Positions 26,838-34,944 of a stretch of DNA of 64,000 nucleotides are shown piece by piece. The notes beneath the pieces were generated by a model. That model did not search any database and was not told where the DNA came from. It worked only from the letters and a program-made list of their open reading frames with translations. Numbering within the stretch: the stretch's first letter is position 1; the number at the start of each line of letters is the position of its first letter. The translations under genes and the position numbers were made by a program. Location: NCBI RefSeq assembly GCF_039941015.1, contig NZ_JBDVFI010000009.1; one strand, given 5' to 3'. The DNA comes from Sedimentitalea sp039941015 (GTDB lineage Bacteria > Pseudomonadota > Alphaproteobacteria > Rhodobacterales > Rhodobacteraceae).

Positions 26838-27188
26838 ATGAAAACCGGCACTTATACAGGATTGTTTTGCGGCATGATGCTGGCGCTGACGGGTTGTGCA
26901 GATGTCCAGCTCTCCGGAAAACCGGACGTCAAACAGGTGCAGGTCCTCGGACGTACATGGACGGTCTCGACTGTCCCCCAACGTCCGAATGCCTTTGTCG
27001 CCTGGCGTGACAACAACAATCTGAACCCGTTTGGCCGCCCCGTCGCCCTTCGCACCCCTCAGGCCGTCAAGGCGCTCGAACTGGCCACAGGGTGCAAGGT
27101 TGTTCCGGGTAAACTGTGGCAGGATACGTCGGCAGAATACCATGCCGACATGGCCTGCCCCAGTAGCGCGACAGCCGAAAGCATCTGA
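26838..27188 (+). CDS. Small lipoprotein of unknown function
   Basis: 116 residues. The N-terminus is a lipoprotein signal with lipobox LTGC (MLALTGC), so the mature protein starts at that Cys. The remainder (VQVLGRTWTVSTV, and a C-terminal CKVVPGKLW plus ADMACPS Cys pair) matches no family I know. It lies 110 nt after allE on the same strand and could share its transcript; a link with purine catabolism is not implied. Confidence 0.75.
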   Translation: MKTGTYTGLFCGMMLALTGCADVQLSGKPDVKQVQVLGRTWTVSTVPQRPNAFVAWRDNNNLNPFGRPVALRTPQAVKALELATGCKVVPGKLWQDTSAEYHADMACPSSATAESI

Positions 27189-27238
27189 GATGCACGCTGC
27201 TGGTTGAGCTTGGCCCGCAAGCCTGCAATATCAAATCC

Positions 27239-28234
27239 ATGCGTATCGCGATTAATGGATTCGGCCGCATCGGCCGCACGATTCTCCGGCAGGTTCTGAA
27301 TCTGCCAGACCAAAATGATGTGCAGGTTGCGCTGATCAATGACATCGCTCCCGCTGACATGCTGGGGTATCTGTTTCAGTATGACAGCACCTTTGGCCCT
27401 CTGCCTTTTGAGGTCGCCATAGAGGACCAGATGCTGTCAGTCGCAGGGCATCAAATCCCGCTGACCCAGCAAACCGATCTTTCCCAGCTTGATCTCACCG
27501 GTGTGGACGTTGTGTTGGAATGCACCGGGATCGCGCGGGAATCCAATGTCGCACGCCGCGGATTGCAAGCTGGGGCACGCTCGGTTCTGATCTCGGGCCC
27601 CTCACCTGCTGCCGAGGTGACGGTTGTGCTCGGCGCCAACGAAGCCAGCCTCGGCGACGCGCGCATCGTTTCCAACGCGTCCTGTACGACAAATGCGCTT
27701 GCGCCGCTGCTTAAACTGCTGGACGGGCTTTGCGGCATCGAGACCGCGCATATGACCACGATCCACTGCTATACCAACAGCCAGCCGATGGTGGATGCCC
27801 CGCGCGGCGACATGGCGCGCAGCAGAGGTGGGGCATTGTCAATGGTTCCGACCACCTCAAGCGCAACACAGTTGATCAACGACGTTCTCCCCAATCTGGC
27901 GGGACGGATTAGCGGCGCGGCGGTGCGGGTTCCGACGGCCAGCGTGTCGGCTGTCGATCTTGTGCTCACAATGCAGCAGTCTATGAGCGAGTCCGCATTC
28001 AACACGGCGCTAAAAGCGTCGGTTGCCGGGCAGCCCGTGCTCGGCTGGACCGATCATCCGCTGGTTTCGTCAGACCTGCGCACGCGACCCGAGTCACTTG
28101 TGATCGCAGGCCTCGAGACCCGGATCGTTAATGATCGGCAGGCACGGGTGTTTGGTTGGTATGACAATGAATGGGGGTTTTCTGCGCGCATGCTGGATGT
28201 CGCCGCGCTGATGGCGGGGCGGGAGGCAAGTTAG
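27239..28234 (+). CDS. Glyceraldehyde-3-phosphate dehydrogenase, type I (first copy)
   Basis: 331 residues. NAD-binding INGFGRIGRTILRQ, the active-site SNASCTTN with the catalytic Cys, the His-containing TTIHCYTN and the C-terminal WYDNEWGFSARM are all present. Asp in INDIAP suggests NAD rather than NADP use. The region before the active site (SGPSPAAEVTVVLGANEASL) differs from the copy at 54.0 kb, so this may be a paralogue with a distinct role, such as erythrose-4-phosphate or gluconeogenic use. Its position inside purine catabolism genes is unexpected. Stop is 17 nt from the convergent permease stop. Confidence 0.88.
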   Translation: MRIAINGFGRIGRTILRQVLNLPDQNDVQVALINDIAPADMLGYLFQYDSTFGPLPFEVAIEDQMLSVAGHQIPLTQQTDLSQLDLTGVDVVLECTGIARESNVARRGLQAGARSVLISGPSPAAEVTVVLGANEASLGDARIVSNASCTTNALAPLLKLLDGLCGIETAHMTTIHCYTNSQPMVDAPRGDMARSRGGALSMVPTTSSATQLINDVLPNLAGRISGAAVRVPTASVSAVDLVLTMQQSMSESAFNTALKASVAGQPVLGWTDHPLVSSDLRTRPESLVIAGLETRIVNDRQARVFGWYDNEWGFSARMLDVAALMAGREAS

Positions 28235-28251
28235 CCCCCCACCCCAGGTTT

Positions 28252-29718
28252 TCAGACGTGATCGTCTTTTGCGAGCGATCCGTGACCATGCCCGGCCATA
28301 CCGCCAGAGACTTCTTCGGTCGCCTCGTCTGCCAGTTCTTCGGGCAGTATCAGATTCAGCACAATCGCGATCAACGCGGCGGGCAGGATACCAGACGCGC
28401 CAAGGATGCGCATCGAATCCGGCAGGTTCTGCAGCGCGTTGGCAGACCCCGGAGCGACGTTCATCACTTCGAGTTGCAGGCCAAGACCGAAGGAAATCGC
28501 AACCGCAAAGATCACCATGTTGCGCCGGTTCCAATTGACGTCTGACAGCATCGAGATACCCGCCGCAACAACCATGCCGAACATGACGATTACCCCGCCG
28601 CCCAACACCTCGATGGGAATGGTACGGATCAATCCGCCGACTTTTGGAACGAGGCCACAGAAAATCAGGAAAAGCGCGCCAAAGGTGACGACGTGGCGGC
28701 TCATCACGCCGGTCATGGCAATCAGTCCGACATTCTGGCTGAAGGACGTGTTTGGAAAGCCGCCAAAGATGCCGGCCAGCGCCGATCCAACGCCGTCTGC
28801 ATAGGTCGCGCCGGTGATTTCCTTGTCTGTCGCTTCGCGCCCGGCACCACCCTTGGTGATCCCCGAAACATCGCCCACGGTTTCAACCGCCGAGACAAAG
28901 GCCATCAGGCAGAAACCGATGACCGCTGCGGCGCTGAACTCGAACCCATATTTCAGAGGTTGTGGAAGTGCGAATGCCGCTGCGTTGTTCCAGCTGCCGC
29001 TGACTGCTTCGAATGTCAGAATCCCGGTCAGGAGGGCATAGAAATAGCCAACGATGATCCCGATAAGAACGGCAGACACCGCCAGCATACCGCGTGCAAA
29101 GAACTTGAGCCCAAGCGTGACGATGATCACCACAAAAGCGGCCGACCAGTTGAGCAGGCTGCCATACTCCGGCAGGTTGCGGGCCTTGGCCGGAACGCCA
29201 CCAGCGGCGTATTCGATCCCGACCTTGACTAGCGCCAGCCCAATCATCGTTACCACGAGGCCCGTCACCAAAGGTGGCAGGGCAAACCGGATCTTGCCAA
29301 TGAACGTGCCGAGGAACGTATGGAAAATGCCACCGATGACGATGCCGCCATACAGCGCGGCCAGCCCGTCAACACCTTTGCCTGCAACCAGCGGTATCAT
29401 GATCGGGATGAACGCGAACGAAGTGCCCTGAACAATCGGAAGCGCTGCGCCGATCGGCCCGATGGTGATGGTCTGCAACAGGGTCGCAATCCCTGCAAAC
29501 AACATCGACATCTGGATCAGATACAACAGTTCCGGAAAATCCGGTGAGTTGGAACCAAACCCGAAACCGGCGGCACCGGCAACGATAATGGCTGGTGTCA
29601 CATTGGAAACGAACATCGCCAATACGTGCTGAATCCCCAGCGGGATCGCCTTGTATATGGCAGGAGTATAATTTGGATCGCGAAGTTGTTCCGCGGTTCC
29701 TAGGGAAGTGTCAGCCAT
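28252..29718 (-). CDS. NCS2 nucleobase:cation symporter (urate/xanthine type)
   Basis: 488 residues with about 12-14 membrane helices. Conserved NCS2 features include AIPLGIQHVLAMFVSNVTPAIIVAGAAG near the N-terminus, the Gln/Gly-rich PIVQGTSFAFIPIM, and the central FSAAAVIGFCLMAFVSAVETVGDVSGITKGG motif with the substrate-binding Glu. FPNTSFSQNVGLIAMTGVMSR follows. Such proteins import uracil, xanthine or urate. Surrounded by urate and allantoin genes, so urate or xanthine uptake is likely. Upstream of its start is a 433-nt gap. Confidence 0.92.
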   Translation of the reverse strand: MADTSLGTAEQLRDPNYTPAIYKAIPLGIQHVLAMFVSNVTPAIIVAGAAGFGFGSNSPDFPELLYLIQMSMLFAGIATLLQTITIGPIGAALPIVQGTSFAFIPIMIPLVAGKGVDGLAALYGGIVIGGIFHTFLGTFIGKIRFALPPLVTGLVVTMIGLALVKVGIEYAAGGVPAKARNLPEYGSLLNWSAAFVVIIVTLGLKFFARGMLAVSAVLIGIIVGYFYALLTGILTFEAVSGSWNNAAAFALPQPLKYGFEFSAAAVIGFCLMAFVSAVETVGDVSGITKGGAGREATDKEITGATYADGVGSALAGIFGGFPNTSFSQNVGLIAMTGVMSRHVVTFGALFLIFCGLVPKVGGLIRTIPIEVLGGGVIVMFGMVVAAGISMLSDVNWNRRNMVIFAVAISFGLGLQLEVMNVAPGSANALQNLPDSMRILGASGILPAALIAIVLNLILPEELADEATEEVSGGMAGHGHGSLAKDDHV

Positions 29719-30151
29719 GTCTCTCTCCGATTGGTCATGGGGGTCTTGCCGCTTCTTGTGTCGGCTTCGAGTTTGTTCATGATATGATTTCGCCCACTGC
29801 GCAGCACCGTTCCGGTCGCTGCAATGGAAGCAGCGGGAGCTGCTTCGCCGCCATCTGGAATTGGTAAGGACGTCATTGCAGCCATTTTGCGCCCGTCAGA
29901 CTGAGATGCACGAAGTATTGCGCCTGTCCCGATCTGATCTGTTGTTCTGCGCTGCAAATGCTTGCGAATTGAACAAAGTTGGGCACAGCGCATCCGGATT
30001 GTCCGTTGACGATCACCTGTGTTGTTGTTTCGATCAGCATTCCGAAAGACTACCGAAACCACATTTTTCGGGAACTCAGCAAAACGGGGAAGCAGTTTCA
30101 AGAATTTCCGAAGAGACAAGACTTGCCGCTGTGCTGGCCATCAAACGCGCA
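29719..30151. other. Intergenic region between permease and allA
   Basis: 433 bases between two minus-strand genes. I find no frame with recognisable protein features; the only long minus-strand frame shows atypical composition. It probably contains the permease promoter. No convincing terminator or operator was identified. Confidence 0.5.
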
Positions 30152-30652
30152 TTAGCTGGCGCCACTCTGGTCGAGAATCCTGTAGCTTTGGGAAAACCAA
30201 TGTTCCTCAAGGTTCTCGCCCGAACCGATGCGGTCCACCACAGCAAACAACCCAGGTGCCCGCAGCGGTGTCAGAACACCGTGCCATGTACCCTTGTGGT
30301 AATTGATCGCCTGCCCTGGAGCTGTGCGAAATGCCAGTGGTGTGCCGGGTTTCCCCGCCTCATCCGGGGCAACCACGACCAGAAACGGCACATGCGCCAT
30401 GGGTACAAAGGCTTGGCTGCCATCGGGGTGACGCTCGACCATGTCCAGAACCAACGGCAATTCGCGCGGGTTCGCGTTGAACAGGCTGATCCCTGCACGA
30501 CCATCGGAAAAATCCAGCGTGGCGCGGTTGTGATATCGCCCGCACTGACCCTGATTGATGATCTTGTCGGGCTCGCCCGCACAATCCATCAGGTCTCCAA
30601 ACGGCGCGAACGCCTCGGCGGTGATCAGTTGAACAATGATATCTCGGCTCAT
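30152..30652 (-). CDS. allA: Ureidoglycolate lyase
   Basis: Cleaves (S)-ureidoglycolate to glyoxylate and urea, the last step of the pathway here. 166 residues, the family length. Motifs: FAPFGDLMD near the N-terminus, GRYHNRATLDFS, LPLVLDMVERHPDGSQAFVPM with the catalytic-region Glu/His, and AINYHKGTWHGVLTPL. Its start overlaps the stop of puuE-uraD (ATGA, 30649-30652), giving translational coupling. Confidence 0.95.
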   Translation of the reverse strand: MSRDIIVQLITAEAFAPFGDLMDCAGEPDKIINQGQCGRYHNRATLDFSDGRAGISLFNANPRELPLVLDMVERHPDGSQAFVPMAHVPFLVVVAPDEAGKPGTPLAFRTAPGQAINYHKGTWHGVLTPLRAPGLFAVVDRIGSGENLEEHWFSQSYRILDQSGAS

Positions 30653-32061
30653 GATGGCAGCAGATCGCGCAGGCGTAGTTCTGCAATACGTTCGACCTGT
30701 TTGCAGGCTTCGGCGAATTCCGTCAGGCGATCATTGTTTATGCGCCGCTCAAACGCCTCTTTAATCGACGCCTTGCTGTTGTCACGTACCGCGATGATGA
30801 AGGGAAATCCGTGCTTTTCCACATAGGCGTTGTTCAATTGCGTAAAGGTTTCGCGTTCTTCATCCGTCAGGGAATCCAGCCCCGCGCCAGCCTGTTCTGC
30901 CGTGCTCTCGGCGGTCAGTCGGTTCGCTTGCGCCAACTTGCCCGCAAGATCCGGGTGCGCCTTCAACACGCCAAGTCTCTCCTCCTCGCTGGCCGAGCGG
31001 AACATCCGCGCCAGTGCATTGTGAAGCCCGCCCGCCGTGTCATGCGCGGCACCGAGTTCCAGATCATGGGCGCGTTCGGCGATCCAGGGCGAATGTTCGA
31101 ACACGCTTCCATAGGCGGCGACAAATTCGGCTTGATCCATCTGTGACGGACGCGGGCGATCCTCCGGTGGATGTGTTTCTGCCCAATGCTGCGCGATCTG
31201 TTGGCGGGTGGCGAACCAGACATCCTCAAAGCCACGAGCATAGTCGAGGAACCGTTTCAGCGCCATGACCCTGCCCGGTCGCCCGATCAAGCGACAGTGC
31301 AAACCAATCGACAGCATCTTGGGCGCACCCTCCGCGCCCTCGGCATAGAGTGCATCAAAGCTGTCCTTGAGATAGGCAAAGAACTGATCGCCCGAATTGA
31401 AACCTTGCGGTGTCGCAAACCGCATATCGTTGCAATCCAGTGTATAGGGCACCAGCAGCTGATCGCGATCACCAAAGCGGGACCAATAGGGTAGATCGTC
31501 GGAATAGATATCGGCGACATAGTCAAATCCACCTTCTTCCGCCGCCAACGCCACTGTGTTGTCCGAACAGCGCCCGGTGTACCAGCCGCGCGGGCGTTCG
31601 CCGACGACCTCCGTGTGCAGGCGAATGGCTTCAATCATATCTGCCCGCTCGGCCTCGATCGGCGCGTCTTTGTATTCGACCCATTTCAGACCATGGCTGG
31701 CGATTTCCCAGCCTGCAGATTTCATCGCTGCAACCTGATCCGGGGAACGCGCCAATGCGGTGGCGACACCATAAACTGTAATTGGCAGATCCTTCATCAA
31801 CCGGTGCAGGCGCCAGAACCCCGCCCGCGCGCCATATTCATAGATCGATTCCATGTTCCAGTGCCGTTGACCGGGCCAAGGTGCTGCGCCCACGATCTCT
31901 GACAGGAACGCTTCGGATGCGGCATCGCCATGCAAGACGCAGTTTTCGCCGCCTTCTTCATAGTTCATGACGATCTGCACGGCGATCTTTGCGCCGCCGG
32001 GCCATTTTGCGTCCGGAGGGTTTGCTCCGTAGCCGATCATGTCGCGCGCGTATCGAGTCAT
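30649..32061 (-). CDS. Fusion of PuuE-type allantoinase and OHCU decarboxylase
   Basis: 470 residues from the ATG at 32061, with GGAGG 6 nt upstream. Residues 1 to about 300 are a polysaccharide-deacetylase-fold allantoinase: MTRYARDMIGYGANPP, NYEEGGENC, and the WEIASHGLKW and GWYTGRCSDNT motifs of PuuE. Residues from about 307 to the end are 2-oxo-4-hydroxy-4-carboxy-5-ureidoimidazoline decarboxylase (UraD): FEHSPWIAERA (catalytic His), KAHPDLAGKLA, LNNAYVEKHGFPFIIAVR and IAELRLRDLL. One polypeptide thus performs two steps, OHCU to (S)-allantoin and allantoin to allantoate. Such fusions occur in several alphaproteobacteria. First gene of the unit with allA; divergent from uraH. Confidence 0.95.
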   Translation of the reverse strand: MTRYARDMIGYGANPPDAKWPGGAKIAVQIVMNYEEGGENCVLHGDAASEAFLSEIVGAAPWPGQRHWNMESIYEYGARAGFWRLHRLMKDLPITVYGVATALARSPDQVAAMKSAGWEIASHGLKWVEYKDAPIEAERADMIEAIRLHTEVVGERPRGWYTGRCSDNTVALAAEEGGFDYVADIYSDDLPYWSRFGDRDQLLVPYTLDCNDMRFATPQGFNSGDQFFAYLKDSFDALYAEGAEGAPKMLSIGLHCRLIGRPGRVMALKRFLDYARGFEDVWFATRQQIAQHWAETHPPEDRPRPSQMDQAEFVAAYGSVFEHSPWIAERAHDLELGAAHDTAGGLHNALARMFRSASEEERLGVLKAHPDLAGKLAQANRLTAESTAEQAGAGLDSLTDEERETFTQLNNAYVEKHGFPFIIAVRDNSKASIKEAFERRINNDRLTEFAEACKQVERIAELRLRDLLPS

Positions 32062-32203
32062 TCTAGCCTCCGAAAATTTGACCCCTTGTAATTCAGAACA
32101 ATGCCAGTGTTTTTCAAAAAAATCGAACAACACTATCTAAGATGCCGGGTTTGCACAGAATCGCAGCTTGCGGCACACCCATGACATCGACAGGAGGCAT
32201 TTG

Positions 32204-32557
32204 ATGACCGGCTATCTGACCACACATGTTCTGGACACCGCACGGGGCTGCCCCGCCGAGGGCATCCGGATCGAGCTCTTTCGTCTTGATGGGACTGAGC
32301 GGACGCACTTGAAGACGCTGACAACCAATGATGATGGGCGCACGGACGAGCAGATATTGCCAGCCAACGAATTTGCCCTGGGCGAATACGAGCTGGTCTT
32401 TCACGCCGGTGCCTATCTCGATGCCTCGGGCACACCACCGGAATCCCCCCGCTTTCTGGATGTGATCCCCCTGCGATTCGGCATGTCAGAAGCCGCGCAT
32501 TACCATGTGCCCTTGCTGCTGTCGCCGTTCGGCTATTCCACCTATCGCGGCAGCTGA
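32204..32557 (+). CDS. uraH: 5-hydroxyisourate hydrolase
   Basis: Hydrolyses 5-hydroxyisourate to OHCU after urate oxidation. 117 residues from the ATG at 32204, with a perfect AGGAGG. The transthyretin-like fold has LTTHVLDTARGCPAEGI at the N-terminus, FFP-like PRFLDVIPLRF in the middle and the diagnostic C-terminal YRGS tetrapeptide with the preceding HYHVPLLLSPFGYSTY. Divergent from puuE-uraD across 142 nt. The 3' end overlaps the LysR gene by 16 bp. Confidence 0.96.
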   Translation: MTGYLTTHVLDTARGCPAEGIRIELFRLDGTERTHLKTLTTNDDGRTDEQILPANEFALGEYELVFHAGAYLDASGTPPESPRFLDVIPLRFGMSEAAHYHVPLLLSPFGYSTYRGS

Positions 32558-33474
32558 ACCTGCGCCTCGGCACTTTTGACAGCCTCGCCAACGCGCTCGG
32601 AAATGAACTCCATGAACAGCCGCGTCTTGGGATCCTGATGGCGTCGGTGCGTATACAGGCAGGCCATCTGAACCGGTGTCGGCGGCGTGGATTGCGCCAC
32701 CGGCACAAGCGCACCTGACCGGATGTGTTCGGCCACCTCGAACACCGGTTTCATCGCGATCCCCTGCCCGCCAAGCGCCCAATCCGTCAGCACATCCCCA
32801 TCATCACACTCATAGCGCCCGGTCACCGCAAAGCGCTGCGGGCCGTCCGGCGTCACCAGCCGCCATTGAAATTCCGTAGCACCGGGAAACCGCAGGTTCA
32901 GGCATTCATGCTTGTCTTTCACCAGATCAGAACCCGATGCAGGGTGGCCCCGTGCCGCCAGATAGGACGGCGCCGCGACCATCACCCGCTGACAATCGGC
33001 GATCTTGCGAATGCGTAGGTTACTGTCTTCGGGCTGTCCCAGGAAAAACGCGAGATCCAGCCCTTCGGTGGTCAGATCCACAGACCGATCCGTCAGCCGC
33101 AGCCGCATGTCGATCTGAGGATACTGGTCCAGGAATTCCGGCACCTGTGGCGCAACCAGCCGCCGTCCAACGCCAAGCGGTGCTGCAACAAACAATGACC
33201 CGCGCGGATTTTCCGTCAGGTTGACCACCTGCGCCTCGGCCTGTTCGACGCTATCCAGAACCTGACAGGCCCCGTCGTAAAACGCCCTGCCTTGCTCGGT
33301 CGCGGTCAGATTGCGCGTGGTGCGTTGAAACAGCCGGACATTCAGGTGATCCTCCAACTGCGAAATACGCGCCGACGTAACCGCCGGAGAAATACGCAAA
33401 TCCCGCCCAGCCGCAGACATACTGCCTAATTCATAGACACGGACGAAGGTTCTGATGTTGTCGAGATAGGACAT
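32542..33474 (-). CDS. LysR-family transcriptional regulator
   Basis: 310 residues from the ATG at 33474. The N-terminal winged helix-turn-helix reads IRTFVRVYELGSMSAAGRDLRISPAVTSARISQLEDHLNVRLFQRTTR, and the C-terminal effector-binding domain follows (SLFVAAPLGVGRRLVAPQVPEFLDQYPQIDMRLRL). Divergent from puuD across 96 nt, the usual arrangement for a LysR regulator and its target, so it probably controls urate oxidation with a purine intermediate as effector (inference). A longer frame upstream runs antisense to puuD and is rejected. Confidence 0.9.
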   Translation of the reverse strand: MSYLDNIRTFVRVYELGSMSAAGRDLRISPAVTSARISQLEDHLNVRLFQRTTRNLTATEQGRAFYDGACQVLDSVEQAEAQVVNLTENPRGSLFVAAPLGVGRRLVAPQVPEFLDQYPQIDMRLRLTDRSVDLTTEGLDLAFFLGQPEDSNLRIRKIADCQRVMVAAPSYLAARGHPASGSDLVKDKHECLNLRFPGATEFQWRLVTPDGPQRFAVTGRYECDDGDVLTDWALGGQGIAMKPVFEVAEHIRSGALVPVAQSTPPTPVQMACLYTHRRHQDPKTRLFMEFISERVGEAVKSAEAQVQLPR

Positions 33475-33508
33475 TGTTCCAGAATTTTTGATACAGCTTG
33501 GTAATATA

Positions 33509-33520
33509 TCGGAATACCGA
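33509..33520. promoter_or_regulatory. Candidate LysR operator in the lysR-puuD intergenic region
   Basis: A short dyad TCGG-AATA-CCGA lies roughly midway between the LysR start (33474) and puuD start (33571), inside an AT-rich stretch. Placement fits a LysR target, but the half-sites are only 4 bp. Confidence 0.35.
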
Positions 33521-33570
33521 ACAAACGCAGGTTTGCATAGGCTGCTCGCAATACAATCAGGAGACGCACC

Positions 33571-34812
33571 ATGTATGACTATACCGCATTCTGGGATTGG
33601 GCAGGGTTTGCCGTTCGCTGGCTGCATGTCATCACGGCCATGGCCTGGATCGGCGCGTCCTTCTATTTCATCGCACTCGACCTGATGCTGAAGCCCAACG
33701 ACGACCTGCCCGATGGCGCTCATGGCGAGGAATGGGAAGTGCACGGAGGGGGGTTCTATCACACGGTCAAGTATCTGGTGGCCCCGGCTCGGATGCCCGA
33801 GCACCTGACTTGGCACAAGTGGCAGAGTTACTCGACCTGGTTGAGCGGCGCGGCGCTCTTGATGATCGTCTACTGGGCAGGGGCGGAACTCTACCTCATC
33901 GACGCGGCCAAGGCGGATCTGGCAGTCTGGCAAGGCATATTGATCTCTGCGGCGTCGCTGACGATCGGCTGGATCATCTACGATTTTCTCTGCAAATCCG
34001 CACTCGCAGAGCGCCCGACGCTGTTGATGGTGCTGCTGTTCCTGATGCTGGTTGCCATGGGCTGGGGCTATAACCAGATCTTCACCGGGCGGGCGATGAT
34101 GCTGCACCTTGGCGCGTTTACCGCCACAATCATGACCGCAAACGTGTTCTTTATCATCATGCCAAACCAGCGGATCGTGGTTGCCGATCTTAAGGCCGGG
34201 CGCACGCCTGATCCAAAGTACGGCAAGATCGCCAAGCTGCGCTCGACCCACAACAACTATCTGACGCTGCCGGTGATCTTCCTGATGCTATCGAACCACT
34301 ACCCACTGGCGTTCGCGACAGAGTACAACTGGATCATCGCATCACTGGTGTTCTTGATGGGCGTAACAATCCGGCACTATTTCAATACCAAACATGCCGG
34401 CGCCGGAAACCCGACCTGGACCTGGCTGGTAACTGCGCTGCTCTTTATCATGATCATCTGGCTGTCGACCGCGCCGATGTACGACGATGTCGAAACAGCC
34501 GAGGCGCTGCCCCTGACAGCCTACGAAAGCCGCATGGTCGCGGCAGAGGGGTTTGAGGATGCACATGATGTCGTGATGGGCCGCTGTTCGATGTGCCATG
34601 CTCGCGAACCGGTCTGGGAAGGATTGCTCTGGCCACCAAAGGGCGTGCTGTTGGAAACAGAGGCCGACATCGCCCGCAATGCCAAGGCAATCTATCTGCA
34701 GGCTGGCATCACCCACGCAATGCCACCCGCCAATGTGACATTCATGGAGCCCGAAGATCGCGCCGCAATCGTCAAATGGTTTCGCATGGCCGAAAAGGGT
34801 TCAACGGACTGA
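33571..34812 (+). CDS. puuD: Urate hydroxylase PuuD with cytochrome c domain
   Basis: Membrane-bound urate oxidase that converts urate to 5-hydroxyisourate and passes electrons to its own c-type haem. 413 residues with a start after CAGGAGA. The membrane domain begins DWAGFAVRWLHVITAMAWIGASFYFIALD and has about eight helices, with GGGFYHTVKYLVAPARMP and LRSTHNNYLTLPVIFLML as family marks. The C-terminal periplasmic cytochrome c domain carries CSMCH (Cys339, Cys342, His343), with a Met ligand region in THAMPPANVTFM. Together with uraH and puuE-uraD it forms the urate-to-allantoate route. Confidence 0.96.
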   Translation: MYDYTAFWDWAGFAVRWLHVITAMAWIGASFYFIALDLMLKPNDDLPDGAHGEEWEVHGGGFYHTVKYLVAPARMPEHLTWHKWQSYSTWLSGAALLMIVYWAGAELYLIDAAKADLAVWQGILISAASLTIGWIIYDFLCKSALAERPTLLMVLLFLMLVAMGWGYNQIFTGRAMMLHLGAFTATIMTANVFFIIMPNQRIVVADLKAGRTPDPKYGKIAKLRSTHNNYLTLPVIFLMLSNHYPLAFATEYNWIIASLVFLMGVTIRHYFNTKHAGAGNPTWTWLVTALLFIMIIWLSTAPMYDDVETAEALPLTAYESRMVAAEGFEDAHDVVMGRCSMCHAREPVWEGLLWPPKGVLLETEADIARNAKAIYLQAGITHAMPPANVTFMEPEDRAAIVKWFRMAEKGSTD

Positions 34813-34944
34813 TCGTAGACTTGTGCGTCTATCGCGCAGTTTCAGGTTTTCTTGGGGCACGAACATGATAGTTAATGGCGGAGCACGCGCGGAGGTCGCA
34901 TAGAGGTAGCCGCGTCAATCAATTTGACGATCCGGAGACTCTAC

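Noticed and set aside
29700..30119. A 139-codon minus-strand frame in the permease-allA gap
   Set aside because: No recognisable features, atypical composition, and it overlaps the permease start; treated as non-coding.
33475..34251. N-terminal extension of the LysR gene reaching into puuD
   Set aside because: The extension is antisense to PuuD. The LysR helix-turn-helix begins at the ATG at 33474, so the shorter start is taken.
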